Source: Siphonodentalium dalli (taxonomy: Eukaryota > Mollusca > Scaphopoda > Gadilida > Siphonodentaliidae). Taken from it: a stretch of DNA of 64,000 nucleotides. This document shows positions 1 through 11,066 of this stretch, one piece after another. Position 1 is the first letter of the stretch. Each line of letters begins with the position of its first letter. Under the pieces are notes generated by a model, which worked only from the letters and a program-made list of their open reading frames with translations, was not told the origin of the DNA and did not search any database. The position numbers were made by a program, and so were the translations under genes. The stretch spans positions 173,978,310 to 174,042,309 of the forward strand of contig CP136064.1 of NCBI GenBank assembly GCA_032622095.1, read 5' to 3'.

Positions 1-175
1 TGTACAGTACCTGAGCCGACTCTCATTTCGCATTACTTTCGTTTTTATCGAAATATAACCGTTTTCTATGGAGATTCCCATGTAAATTTGTTCAACCAAA
101 AAAATTCATAGTTTTGTCAATTTCAAGCTAGTTTAATACTTTATAGCACGATCAGGGCATAATCTGGCCTATCGA

Positions 176-720
176 GTAGACGTTCCTTCAGTGTGCACAA
201 CAAATATTTGGTCCCAACGAAGCAGGCTAAAAAAAATCCTGAAATTTGTCAATTTTACCATGAGTGTGAATAAAATATTCATTTAAACTTCCAAAATTGG
301 TTGAAATATGCTCAACAACATTCAGTTGAATGGTGACATTATTTATAGTCACCGACTAACTTCCACGATGAATCAAATTTGTTTTTATTGGTGACAATTA
401 TGTCGCGAGTCATAAAATATGGTAGACGTTCCTTCAGTGTGCACAACAAATATTTGGTCCCAACAAAGCAGGCTAAAATCCTGAAATTTGTCAATTTTAC
501 TTTGAGTGTGAATAAAATATTCATTTAAACTTCAAAAATTGGTTGAAATATGCTCAACAACATTCAGTTGAATGGTGACATTATTTATAGTCACCGACTA
601 ACTTCCACGATGAATCAAATTTGTTTTTATTGGTCTCAATTATGTCGCGAGTCATAAAAATGTAAATTTTCTGACGAAAAAAAATTCATTGTTTCGCCAA
701 TTTCAAGCTAGTATTAAGCA
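176..720 (+). repeat. Tandem duplication of a ~246-bp repeat (copies A and B)
   Basis: A block starting GTAGACGTTCCTTCAGTG at about 176 is repeated almost exactly from 422, giving a period of about 246 bp. Each copy carries a TTTGGTCCCAACRAAGCAGG segment, a CTCAACAACATTCAGTTG segment and ends near TATGTCGCGAGTCATAAAA. Copy B continues into an AATTTCAAGCTAGT motif that also occurs at 80-135, so the real unit is longer and the array starts before 176. No coding potential is seen; a short minus-strand open frame over the duplication is incidental. The family is not recognised. Confidence 0.85.
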
Positions 721-1126
721 TGGTCAGGGCATTACATAATTATAATGATTAAGATTGCTAAAGAACTGGAATAATGAAATGGGAAACTTCTACTGACATC
801 TGGTAAGGATTGAGGAGCGGATGCTAGAGGCCCCCACCCCACCCCACCCCCATGGAATACGGAATACCACTTAACACAGAAGTTGGAATACGGAATACCA
901 GTTAACAGCCATATGGAATACATAAAAATATATGAAAACTTCATTTTTTGGAAGGTCGGCGTACGAATACCGGTATTTTTGGAATACCGAATACCTCCTA
1001 ACAGAGGGGCCGGAATACGGCGTACCTCATAACAGGGCATGGAATACGGCGTACGAAAAAGGGGGGTGGGGGCCTCATGTTATGGAGCCTCCCAATATAT
1101 TGTCTGCTCCACATCTCAATAGAATT
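721..1126. repeat. GGAATAC-rich insertion splitting the tandem array
   Basis: This stretch separates copies B and C of the flanking repeat. Between about 846 and 1060 it is made of irregular reiterations of GGAATACGGAATACC, GGAATACGGCGTAC and CTTAACA/GTTAACA. C-rich (832-852) and G-rich (1051-1064) runs lie at its two sides. The arrangement is partly inverted: GGCCCCCACCCC on the left pairs with GGGGTGGGGGCC on the right. This suggests a small foldback insertion. Overlapping short frames on both strands reflect the repeat, not a gene. Confidence 0.6.
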
Positions 1127-1285
1127 CAACAACATTCAGTTGAATGGTGACATTATTTATAGTCACCGACTAACTTCCACGATGAATCAAATTTGTTTTT
1201 ATTGGTGACAATTATGTCGCGAGTCATAAAAATGTAAATTTTCTGAAGAAAAAAAATTCATTGGTTTGCCAATTTCAAGCTAGTT
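1127..1285 (+). repeat. Third, partial copy (C) of the 246-bp repeat
   Basis: Starts at CAACAACATTCAGTTGAATG and runs to AATTTCAAGCTAGTT. It matches the second half of copies A and B plus their downstream segment. It resumes after the GGAATAC-rich block, as expected if that block inserted into an older array. Confidence 0.8.
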
Positions 1286-2244
1286 ATGGATTGTGGTTAG
1301 CTTCGTTAGCTGTCAAGTATATAGGTTTGCTACCACAACGCCCGTGCGACTTTTGTCAGCTGAATTTATATATTAACGCCATAGCAACACACTTCACGTG
1401 TATACACATATTAAAGGTGTAACTGAACCTGCATATTAACTCAAATTATATTGTTGTTGTATATGGCGCGCCTTGAAACTCAACATTATGCTGATATAGT
1501 AGTGTGTTATACCTAGATTCTGATAGTATAATGAGACTAGCATGGGAAATAGTTCCGTGGAACTTCCCATGAACAGCAGACAGCAGAAATTAATTGTTTG
1601 TACACATGTCGGAAGCTCATTCCGAAGGCCGCTCGTGCAGATATATCATCGCGGAACCTGCTGAGATGACGTCTGCGCGCTGTGACGATGACAATATGGC
1701 GTCACGATGAAGGACCTTCAATTCAAATCTTTGATATGAGGTATCACAATTTAACAATGGCTTCCAATGCAACATCAACGTAAATCATCTTCTAATTAAC
1801 CTTTTGTGACCCTCTATTCAGATTATCTGTGGAATGTTCTGTCTCTCGAGGGAATCCGTTGCAGATAATTGCTCTTCGGCCTTCCGATTAACATCTCTTG
1901 GGATAAAACTCAGTGCAGCATATCCCCACCAATACTTCGTGTTATTTAACCCCTGGCCAGTTATTCACTGGTTAGTAGTTAAAGTGTCTCGATGCGTTCA
2001 TGGTGGGTATACTGCTGGAAAAAAATCATACAAAATCAATATAACCACCAATTAAGAACATGAACGGAAACGAACAAATTTGTTACTATTTTCATTATCA
2101 ATATATCAATAATCATCCAGTGGCGAGTTTCTGCATGTTAAAACCATTGGCTGTACACATATAATGTAAACAGTGCGGTCAGTATTGTCCACAAAACCCT
2201 CAATTTGTGACGAACAATAGTTTAGCTCTCAAATGCAGACAACT
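1286..2244. other. No recognisable feature
   Basis: Unique-looking AT-rich sequence. One 73-codon plus-strand frame at 1834-2055 has no recognisable domain. I see no repeat, RNA gene or convincing exon. Confidence 0.5.
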
Positions 2245-2703
2245 ATAGTCCGATTCCTTAGTCATTTTTAATTTTTGGTTTTTTAAAAGCGATCTAAAAA
2301 CGGATGCCTATTATGTGTGTTTTCATGATTGACTTGTTTCCATTCTTGAATTTTGGCGGGGTGGCCTAAATCGGGGTCACCATAATTTAGAGAGCGTTTC
2401 GTATTTACATAAAATGATAGAGGTTGCCATCTGTCGTACGGTGATCGGTGCGATTTGATATTTCCTAAAACTACTAGGCGTATTTTTGAAAATTTGGATG
2501 TGATCAGTTACTTCTTGCTGGCTACAGTTGCGATAAATATTTTACATTAAACCGAATGTACATTCTAGCATTTTGGATAAATCACGCCATTTTGTGTTTG
2601 ACGATATGTGCAAATTGAAATTGCTAAACAATTATGAGTATAAAACTCAAATTTAGTTTGTAAAATTTGGATGTGATCAGATGATTCTCGCCGGCTACAG
2701 TTT

Positions 2704-2735
2704 AACCTGGGACTAGTATATACTAGTCCCAGGTT
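2704..2735. repeat. Perfect 32-bp palindrome
   Basis: The left arm reads AACCTGGGACTAGTAT and the right arm is its exact reverse complement with no spacer. It lies inside the family R copy. A partial second half-site (TTTAACA, then ATTTAACA) follows directly. The inverted R copy at 27480 does not show this palindrome, so it was gained in this copy. Confidence 0.9.
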
Positions 2736-3278
2736 TAACAATTTAACACTTGACCCAATGGAGAATTTCGTTTTTGCTCAACGTTGATAGTATCACTTAT
2801 TGGCGACCATGCGCTACTATATATATATGAAGATAAACACTCGCGTTTGACCCACTGTAGCTATCGGAAATTTAATAGATTCAATAGACGATATAGCTAT
2901 GCATCGAGATACAGTAATTGGCAAAAGTATGTGTCGAATGGTTTTGTAATGTCACCGATACTATGCAGTCTCTTGAGTCTAATTCTTAACAAGACTGAAG
3001 TTTCACGATGAGACTACTTATTAAATTATTGTTTTATTGATATTTGTTGTCAACTGACAACTTGTCAACTGTTGTCAGCCACATTGCATATCATAACGGA
3101 CTGTAATGTCATAAATACACAGGTAGATATTAGTCGTTCATAGCATTGGTGCAGCTGAGACATTTACTATATAGCATTGTAAGCTTTGGTTCCACAATTC
3201 CCATGCCATTTACATTTGGCGAGCGTAAGTACAGCGGCTGAAACACAACATTCACCTTCCAAATCAAACCATGATATC

Positions 3279-3608
3279 GTGTGTCTGACATTTGCAGAAT
3301 GAGATCACAGAGAGTGAATTTAGTTATTCTACCCCACGCAGCGAGCTAGCACCCCCAAACTAACCCTCCGGGGGCCTCATTCTGCTTAGGCCTCGTCTTC
3401 TGGAAGTAGCTATATCCCATAATTTGAAGAAGATAAAATGCATAATCGAGGTGACTAAGGGTAAACATCACCAACTTCAACTGGAGAACTTCAATCTGAT
3501 CCCAGGTCTTCCACAGCTATTTAGGCCAAAGCATAATGAGGTTCACAGAGGGTGTATTTGGTGATGCTAGCCCTTTTTGGGACCTCATTCTGCAAATGTC
3601 AGACACAC
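3279..3608. mobile_element. MITE with 25-bp perfect terminal inverted repeats, nested in repeat R
   Basis: The left terminus begins GTGTGTCTGACATTTGCAGA (3279-3303) and the right terminus (3584-3608) is its exact 25-nt reverse complement. The element is about 330 bp and non-coding. Removing it joins the two flanks of repeat R in the order seen in the inverted copy at 26.8-26.9 kb, which supports a real insertion. ATATC on both sides may be a target duplication, offset by one base. Internally it holds a diverged direct repeat (AGAATGAGATCACAGAG against TAATGAGGTTCACAGAG). The superfamily is not assigned. Confidence 0.85.
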
Positions 3609-3790
3609 TATATCCAGACTTGATCCAAATTCCAACCACAAATAACGTTCACGATTCACGTATAGCTGTGACAATCAAGTAAAGTCGAATTGTCACTAAA
3701 ATAGAGCTGAAAGAGTAACTTTCACCAGAAAACGAAGGGTATTCAGCACTTTTGCCAAAAGGTATAAATAGGATTGGATTTTGCGCATAT

Positions 3791-3809
3791 GATAAGATAA
3801 GATAAGATA
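3791..3809 (-). repeat. (TTATC)n 3' tail of the LINE
   Basis: The plus strand shows GATAAGATAAGATAAGATA; read on the element's strand this is (TTATC)n at its extreme 3' end. It marks the 3' insertion boundary of the minus-strand LINE. Confidence 0.85.
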
Positions 3810-3978
3810 CTTTTTAATGGTCTTTAAGACACACATTTGTGTAGGACAACCTACATGTATAGATAAAAAAACGGGAATACATTATATTATATGTGATATA
3901 AATGTGACAAGTGACAGATTAACACAGATTGTAAAGATATAGAAATTAGAATATCAAATTATTTGAGTTATTACTGGA

Positions 3979-4045
3979 CATTGGTCACCTACGGAAGGAT
4001 GTGTTGTACCATGTGGTACATCACCACCACCGTAGCTGACCAATG
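3979..4045. repeat. Hairpin in the LINE 3' region
   Basis: CATTGGTCACCTACGG at 3979-3994 pairs with CCGTAGCTGACCAATG at 4030-4045 (15 of 16 positions). The loop itself contains a second inverted pair, TGTACCAT and GTGGTACA. It lies in the presumed 3'UTR. A role in reverse-transcriptase recognition is possible but not shown. Confidence 0.7.
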
Positions 4046-5200
4046 CCCAGCATGAGTATGGCGTTTATATAGGGTGTGAGTCTGTAAAGGAGTTGTCCGG
4101 CACTAACAGGTGACCAAAAACTATCGGGGATAGCATAAGAAAACAGTCATAAGACCATTTATTTCCATTATGGTCCCCAATGGATTCAGGCGTCATGAGA
4201 GACCGGAACACACCCGTACGCTTCTACCATCACGAACTACTGGTTTTAAAATATATTATGTTATAGTTAACCAATGAGATGTAAACGGTCAGTTGAAATT
4301 AAAGTCACGATAGGTGACAGTGAGCTGAACGGCTCATATTTTCCACTAGAATTAAAAAACACTGGAGAGATATATCGATTAAAATAGGTGAGAGGGTGTC
4401 TTTGACTACTGTGTAGGTTCAGTGGCTATGTGGTGATGATAAGGCTAGCATCAACTTATCGTAGTGTACCATGGACAGTAAGGTGATGTTATTCCCTTCG
4501 ACCTGAATGACACCGTTCGATCACGTACTACGACACCACAGTCAAAGGCTACCCTCACCCTAGACATTAAATAAAAATTATATACAAAGCAAACTCTCCT
4601 AAGTGCATCATGAAACTACACAATCGCCTACTTTGTTAATAGTACTTATAGATAGAACTTTCAGATTTTTTATATCTATTAAAATAATCTGATTGAATAG
4701 CCTTGGTCCATACTGTGTTGTTACCTTTGGGATCAATTTGGTTAGAAAAATCATTCCAGAGTACTATTCTTGTATAACAGAAACTGTCCGAGCCAAAAGG
4801 ACCTACATGAGGGATTGTGATTTTTTGTTGCCCTGATCTTAATTCATAGCTACAGTAAGAGCTAACTCTGGTAAGTGTTCAGAGAGATATTTTGGAGCAT
4901 TTGAGTCCACAATCTTCTTCATTAGCGACAGCTTTCTTTGGTTAACCCGCTGTTCAACAGTTACCATATTCATTTTAGATGTTCCTTGTACCCCACAGTT
5001 GCTCGGTTATGCAGCCCAAGACAAAATATAATCAATCTATTCTGAGATTTCTGCAATCTCCCTTTGGTTGTTGTAGTTAGTGCACTATACCATGAGCAAC
5101 AAGCACAACCACAGTAGCACTGAATCAAAGCAAGAACTAGTAATCTTTTTGTGAAGCTTGTTAAAAATTCAGCTTTTCTATAGAGGAACTTAAGTCTTGA

Positions 5201-6345
5201 TCATGATTTAGATAAGACTGTTTGATCTGAGGCTTCTCCACTTAGATGTTGTTCCAAAACCACTCCCAGATAAGTAACGGTGTTAGAGGGGCTGATTCTA
5301 GTCTGATTACAATTGATGTTAAGCTGATTGCAGGATCGAATTCTTGGTTGGTACCCAAACAGAATAGATTCGGTCTTACCTAAATGTAGGGAAAGCCTAT
5401 TGTCTATAAGCCATTCACTAAGAGAGGAAAGCTGTGCACTCAAAGACTGCTCTATCCTCTGAACACATTTCCCAGATACAAGCAATGCATAGTCATCTGC
5501 ATACAATAGCAGCCTACACTTTACTGCGGCCGGTGCATCATTGACATAGATTAAAAATAATAATGGCCCAATAATTTATCCCTGGGGAACGCCGCAAGTA
5601 ATCAAATTTGTGTCTGAGAAAGAGCCATTAATGTCCGTAATTTGTGTTCGATTAATGAGATAAACTTTGAACCAATTAAGAGCATTACTATCAAAGCCCA
5701 TGGCGTGCAATTTGTCTAAAAGTATATGGTGGTCTACCGCATCAAAGGCTTTTTGTAGGTCTATCAATACCATTCCAGTATACTTCCATTGATCCATTTG
5801 TTCCCGAATGTAATCAGCGAGATAAGTCATGGTGGATTGAGTCGAGAATCCAGATCTAAACCCAGATTGAAACTCATATAGAAGTTCCGATTTATTTAAA
5901 TATTTCTCCATCTGTTTAAAAACCACCTTTTCCAAAATTTTAGAGACCACGCTAATGATGGAGACATGCCGGTAGTTACTAGGGTTGGTTTTTTCATTTT
6001 TTCTTATAGATAGGCACCACCCTAGCTGATTTCAAATTTGATGGAATATGTCCTTGACAGAAACCGGGCTGGAATTGTGTCTAACCCAGCTGCCTTGGAT
6101 GGGGTGAGATCCAGCAGAAATGCAGAGACCTCTTTTTCAGAGACTTTTTCAAGCTTGAGTGAATATAGGGTGACATTTTTTGAGGCGTAGTACTTATTCA
6201 CAAAGCTTTTGTCATATTTACCTGTTGGTGTGGGTAGCTATAGTTTCTGTACTAAATCAGCAGCCACATTACAGAAGAAGTTGTTGAACTAATTAGCTAC
6301 TGCCTCTTTATCAAACATAAGTGAATCACCTGTTTTTAAGCTGAT
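5201..6345 (-). pseudogene. LINE reverse transcriptase (decayed)
   Basis: RNA-dependent DNA polymerase that would copy LINE RNA at a nicked target. On the minus strand the order is: fingers region with SKAAGLDTIPARFL (about 6060-6100), SNYRHVSIISVVSKILEK (around 5940-5990), AFDAVDHHILLDKL (around 5720-5760), CGVPQG (about 5578-5595), and the catalytic YADD at 5492-5503. LSLHLGKTESILFG and VTYLGVVLEQ follow. An in-frame stop directly after CGVPQG, an internal stop near 6290 and frame changes near 6000 and 5200 make it non-functional. The family is identified from motif content; the clade label CR1/Jockey-type is an inference. Confidence 0.85.
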
Positions 6346-6659
6346 GAGGAGCAGTTGCTAGCATTGATAGTAATTAAATTGAAATACTCCGGTATGGTGA
6401 TCAAATAGAACTTGGCAATACTTTTGCTCAAAGTAGTTATTTTTTACGAATATTAATCCAAATTGACAACACACACCGCCATTCTTAAATATGAAATTAT
6501 GAATGAAATGCAATGGCGAACTCATTTGTGTTAGTTTATCACCGATAGTTGCGTCCCGAATCGAGATGGAAATATTGACAGTTGAGCGTAGTTCAGACGA
6601 TGTTTACTATGGCGTAGTAGTATGGTAGATTTCTTTGAAATTTACGGCGATGTTAGTAG

Positions 6660-6909
6660 AATGCTACATTCCCCAACCTATATGCATATAGCGCCTGAGT
6701 ACTAACTTAACAATGCTACATTCCCCTGGTCGGCATATAGCGCCTGTGCATGTACTAACTTAACAATGCTACATTCCCCTGTTTGGCATATAGCGCCTGT
6801 GTACTAACTTAACAATGCTACATTCCCCTGGTCGGCATATAGCGCCTGTGTACTAACTTAGCAATGCTACATTCCCCTGGTTGGCATAGCGCCTGTGTAC
6901 TAACTTAAC
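6660..6909 (+). repeat. Tandem repeat, five copies of a ~50-bp unit
   Basis: Copies start at 6660, 6712, 6765, 6814 and 6863, each beginning AATGCTACATTCCCC and ending GTACTAACTTAAC. Lengths vary from 47 to 53 bp because of small indels around GGTCGGCATATAGCGCC. No coding potential or hairpin is apparent. Confidence 0.95.
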
Positions 6910-7410
6910 AAATTTCACGCACCCGAACAAGTCCGTAGCATGTCTTTAATATTTAAAATATCATTGCGATTATGGGAGTCAAGCAAACTCTTAAAATAGA
7001 GAACGTTAAGGGTCTAGCAAAATATACCCATCCCAACTGTTCAACGGAAGCTCTGTACCTTTCGTCACATTCTAAGAGCCTGTCTTATCTATTCCCCGGC
7101 CCTTTTGGGAAGAATGATCCCTAAAGCCAAAATAGAAGTTTGGAGAAAAATCATCCTGTATAGGTCGCAATTGATGGAGTCGTGATACATTATGAAGGAA
7201 GATAGAAGGCTCCCATCAGCTATGTTCTTGGACACTTTTCTAGAACCAATATGTGGTATTCACGAAACCACGACGACGTCCTATCTCTTCGCGATCTATA
7301 GTCGCACCATGTAATTATCATGCCATCATAAGATATATTGAACCCTCTCCTTACAATGTTAACAACTCCCAATAATCCACAATATCGACACATGTCATCC
7401 GGAAACAATT
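6910..7410. other. No recognisable feature
   Basis: Sequence between the tandem repeat and the next LINE. Only short incidental open frames are seen. No similarity to other parts of the window was noticed. Confidence 0.5.
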
Positions 7411-7441
7411 TTCATTTTAGATGTTCCTTGTACCCCACAGT

Positions 7442-10400
7442 ACGATAGGTATGGCCCCCTTCCCAATACGTATAAAGTTGATGAAATCGCTGCACGAGAA
7501 AGTTTAGATGATAAAGTAAACCATTTTGGGCGACAACTCCTCTCATTATGTAAAGCTGCGTCACTGCGTATACTCAATGGTAGAACACCCGGCGATTCTT
7601 TTGGGAACTTTACGAGTTGTCAATATAATGGGTGCAGTGTAGTCGATTATATTATAGTGTCAGAGAAATATCTATCGGACGTGTCCTATTTCTGTGTCAA
7701 AAATCCAAATGAATTTTCAGATCACAGCCAACTTGCTGTTCACTTAGAATATTTTCAAGAGAGTAGTAATTGTGATAATATGTTTATATATGAATATACT
7801 GTACCGAAATATTCATTGAAATGGACTAAAGATAGTGCAAACAAGGCAATAATGACTGTTAACAGCAAATGTTTCCAAGACGAATTATCGAGGTTAAGAG
7901 TATCGCGTTATGAAGAAACCGCAAATGACACAGAAAAAGCTGTAACTGACTTTACGGAACTTCTTAAAAGACTGAATAAGTCGGCATCCAAAACTGTAAA
8001 GAATGGTAAAATTAAGCAATATAAAAAACGTAGGTGGTTTAATGATAAGTGTAAAACACTAAAATGCATAATGCAAAAAGCTGTGCGCGAAATGAGAGAG
8101 CAGCCGCTGAACAAAAGTTTAATTGAAAAATTTTGCGCAGCCAAAAAAGCATATAAAAGGGAAACTAAATATAGAGCTAAATTATTCCGACACAAATTTG
8201 CAATAGAACTTGAAAACATGGAAACGTCAGATCCGAGTGAATACTGGAAGTTTATTAAAAAAATGAGAGATGATAGTAGGAAAGATAACGACGATCTTGA
8301 TCCAGACATTAGTGTTAAATTTTTTAATGATTTATATTGCAACAGCGCTCATCGGGATAAAGATACTTTTATATGTAAAACAGACAAACCTAAGATCATT
8401 TGCGATCTCAATAATGATGAAATTTCGACCCTGGAAGTAATAGGCGTTCTGAAGAGTTTGAAAAATAATAAATCTCCAGGCAGTGACGGGCTGCGGAATG
8501 AACTATTGAAAGCCGTCGGACCGATTATGGCACAAGATTTAACAAAGTTGTTTAATTTGGTTCTGAACTCTTCATATTATCCTACATGTTGGAGCGAGTC
8601 CACACTGACACCTATCTATAAAAAAGGTGATCGTCACGATCCAAACAATTATAGAGCTATAGCTTTGAACAGTTCTATAAGTAAAATATTTAACAAAATA
8701 TTCAATACACGAATTTCCAAATTTTTGGATGATAATGATATTATAAGTGATAATCAATATGGATTTAGAAAAAATAGAAGCACGATTGATAGTGCGTTCA
8801 TTTTAAAATCGCTAACTACTAAGTACCTGAAAGAGGCAAAACCTCTATATGCAGTATTTGTAGACTTCCGTAAGGCATTTGATACTGTCCACCGAGAGAC
8901 AATGTTTACTAAATTGAAACATGTTGGTATCAATGGCAATATTATGAAAACTATTGAATCTATGTATGCGTCAAGTGCTTATTCGGTACGAACTAGCCAA
9001 GGTTATGGGCCTCATATGATTTCAAATATTGGCGTTAGACAAGGATGTATTATTTCTCCCACAATTTTCAAAATATTTATTGATGACATTAGCGCCGAAT
9101 TTGATGATTCGTGCAAACCGGTTAAAGTTGGCGAAAAATCTCTAAGTCATATGCTATTTGCAGATGATCTGGTTATGCTATCTGAAACTGCTGAAGGTAT
9201 GCAAAGATGTTTGAATAAATTGGAGAATTACAGCATAAGGAACAAAGTAGAAGTGAATCTTCAGAAAACTAAATGCCTGATATTCAGGAAACGAGCAACA
9301 AAAAAACTAACTGCCTTTAAATTAAGCAACACTCCGTTGGAAACAGTTAAGGAATATACCTATCTTGGTATTAAATTTTGTGCGAATGGAAAATTTTGCA
9401 AAGCCCAGATAGATGTTAACAACAAAGGGTTAAAAGCCATGTATAGTTTAAAGGTACTCAACCCGTAAAGAGGGTCCCCATCTCAACAGATTCCAACAAC
9501 AACAATCCGATCAGAGGAGCCTATATTACTATTTCTTTGGCTTTGGGGGTAAAAAATATTTGATTCGAGTCGAGGAACCCATCAAACAAAGCTCAGAGTT
9601 ATTAGATATTGATTTTTGAAAATTCTTATGTTCTCGAGATGAGTACCAATAACTGCCGTCAATTTGGTAACATGCTCGAGATTTTACGCCAAAATTATAT
9701 TCAAACAGACAAGGATGGATAACTCTATGATCAAGTGGGTAATAACAACGAATTTTTTACTGTCTTCTGGGCCAGAAACAATTCCCGATAATGAAAAATA
9801 ATAGATTTCTAAAATCGATATCTAACAAATCTGAGCTTTGATGGGTGACTTCCTCGACTCGAATCAAATATTTTTGACCCCCGAAGCCATTGAAATAGTA
9901 ATTGAGAGGAGTTTTATCGGGTTGAGTACCTTTAATGTCATCCTTGCGCAAACATGAAATTTTCTCAGTAAGCATTTGGTGTAAACTATTTGACAAGCTG
10001 ATAAAACCTATCGTTTTATATGGTTGCGAAATATGGGCATCGCATATTAATATTAACAAGCTCGAATCTGTTCCATGTGAAATTACACATGTTAAATTTT
10101 GTAAATCAGTGTTGGGTTTAAATAGAATGGCGTCTAATCACGCGACAAGAGCAGAATTGGGCAGATTTCCGATAGCACGTGATGCGATAATGAATGCTGT
10201 AAGATATATGCTTAAACTGTCTGAAAGAAAACCGAATATGTTACTTCAGAATTCTGCCCAAATATGCGAGGAATATATAATTCCACCGTTTTTGGCAGAA
10301 GCACTTCACATGCCAAAAATAAGCGATTTAGAGAATAACCTATCGCTGGAATATCTCAATAAAGTCCGGGAAGAATTAAAATGCGTTCATATTCTAACGT

Positions 10401-10846
10401 TCAAAAACGAAATATTCGATGACAACAAGAAAAATGGTATGAATAAATTAAGAACGTATCGTTGTTTCAAAGAACAATATGAAATTGAACCATACTTACT
10501 CCAAATTACTAATTTTTATACGAGATCGTGTTTCAGTAAGCTTAGAGTAAGCAATCATAAGTTGCAGGTAGAGGTTGGGCGACACGCTCAGCCAAAAATA
10601 CCTTACGAGAAACGCATATGTAAAAAATGTGAAGCAAATGAAATTGAAACGGAAGAACACTTTATAATGAGATGTGAAAAACATAACCATTTGCGGAAGA
10701 GATTTTTCACTGAAATAGGAGTTCACCAACCAATTTTCGTAAACTTTGATGAAATAGAAAAGTTCATATTGCTCATGAAGGCTGAACACCCGAGCATATG
10801 CAATCTGATCTGTAACATGGTTCGGCAGTTTTCCGCAAATAAATGA
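7442..10846 (+). pseudogene. LINE ORF2: endonuclease C-terminus, reverse transcriptase, CCHC tail (MITE-interrupted)
   Basis: The open frame continues upstream of the GTG at 7657 to at least 7442, so no native start is present. Order: the end of an APE-type endonuclease (VVDYIIVS, then FSDHSQLAVHLE with the SDH motif, about 7640-7750), a basic linker, then the reverse transcriptase: KSPGSDGLRNELLK (8474-8515), NNYRAIALNSSISKIFNK (8644-8697), FVDFRKAFDTVHRE (8857-8900), GVRQGCIISP (9034-9063), catalytic FADD (9157-9168) and YTYLGIKF. The frame stops at 9468 inside the inserted MITE and resumes in register at 9936 with VLYGCEIW. The C-terminus has a zinc-binding pattern, CKKCEANEIETEEHFIMRC. 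Apart from the insertion I see no stop or frameshift, so the MITE entered a nearly undamaged frame. Confidence 0.88.
9452..9931. mobile_element. TTAA-flanked MITE (family B) with ~170-bp inverted arms
   Basis: TTAA at 9448-9451 and 9932-9935 flanks a 480-bp element beginning AGGTACTCAACCCG and ending with its reverse complement. The inverted arms run about 170 bp each (roughly 9452-9640 and 9750-9931), sharing TATTTGATTCGAGTCGAGGA and TTAGATATYGAT. It is non-coding. Removing the element and one TTAA restores the LINE reading frame exactly. A TTAA target with an AGG start resembles the Xenopus T2 MITE/Kolobok group as I remember it; piggyBac is the alternative. Confidence 0.88.
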
Positions 10847-10968
10847 GAATATAGTGTTGAGTTACAAATACATGTTATATATATATTTTATATGAAATTG
10901 TCTTGACTTGTGTTTAAATTATCTGTATTATGACAACTGCCCCGCGTGGGTGTATTATGTCAATAAAA

Positions 10969-10992
10969 ATGTTATGTTATGTTATGTTATGT
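10969..10992 (+). repeat. (TTATG)n 3' tail of the LINE
   Basis: ATGTTATGTTATGTTATG repeats directly after the AATAAA of the LINE 3'UTR and ends at 10992. It marks the 3' boundary of the element. Confidence 0.85.
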
Positions 10993-11066
10993 CCATCCAG
11001 TATATATATATATAGGCGCATACTTGTCGCAAAATAAGAAAATTATTAGTCAACTATACCACACTA

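Larger units (their letters stand above)
2245..3785 (+). repeat. Dispersed repeat family R, plus-strand copy
   Basis: An inverted, diverged copy lies at 26590-27960. Matching blocks, in order, include the TTAAAAGCGATCT module, the GTGATCGGTGCGATTTGA segment, TTTGGATGTGATCAG, CGCGTTTGACCCACTGTAG, GAAGTTTCACGATG and the AATTCCCATGCCATTTACAT segment. The copy is interrupted by a MITE (3279-3608) and cut off on the right by the LINE beginning at 3790. The alignable length without the insertion is about 1.2 kb. No coding capacity is seen. It could be a non-autonomous DNA element, but no clear terminal repeat was identified. Confidence 0.75.
3790..6360 (-). mobile_element. 5'-truncated CR1/Jockey-type LINE
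   Basis: On the minus strand the element runs from about 6360 to a 3' tail at 3791-3809. It carries reverse-transcriptase remnants, a C-terminal region decayed into several frames (about 4800-5200) and a long presumed 3'UTR of about 0.9 kb. The endonuclease and ORF1 are absent, which is the usual 5' truncation of target-primed insertion. The right (5') edge is placed where recognisable coding similarity stops and is approximate. It belongs to the same subfamily as the element at 34.4-36.9 kb, judging by the shared LSLHLGK and GVPQG contexts. Confidence 0.85.
7411..10992 (+). mobile_element. LINE, 5'-truncated, otherwise well preserved, split by a MITE
   Basis: The element starts within its endonuclease domain at about 7442 and ends in a pentanucleotide tail at 10969-10992. 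An AATAAA at 10962-10967 and a short stem, CTGCCCCGCGTGGGTG, lie just upstream of the tail. It contains one long ORF2 interrupted only by the TTAA-flanked insertion at 9452-9931. Directly left of the coding region, 7411-7441 is a 31-bp segment identical to part of the minus-strand LINE at 4969-4999, so the 5' junction is unusual. The 3'UTR is short (about 140 bp). Confidence 0.85.

Noticed and set aside
3281-3606. Regulatory operator or riboswitch at the GTGTCTGACATTTGC inverted pair
   Set aside because: The 25-bp perfect ends 330 bp apart, nested in a repeat with an uninterrupted relative, are better explained as MITE termini.
6660-6909. CRISPR or iteron-type origin
   Set aside because: Five contiguous units without spacers in a eukaryotic repeat-rich context. 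A simple tandem repeat is the sufficient explanation.
7908-8342. 144-codon minus-strand frame
   Set aside because: Antisense shadow of LINE ORF2.
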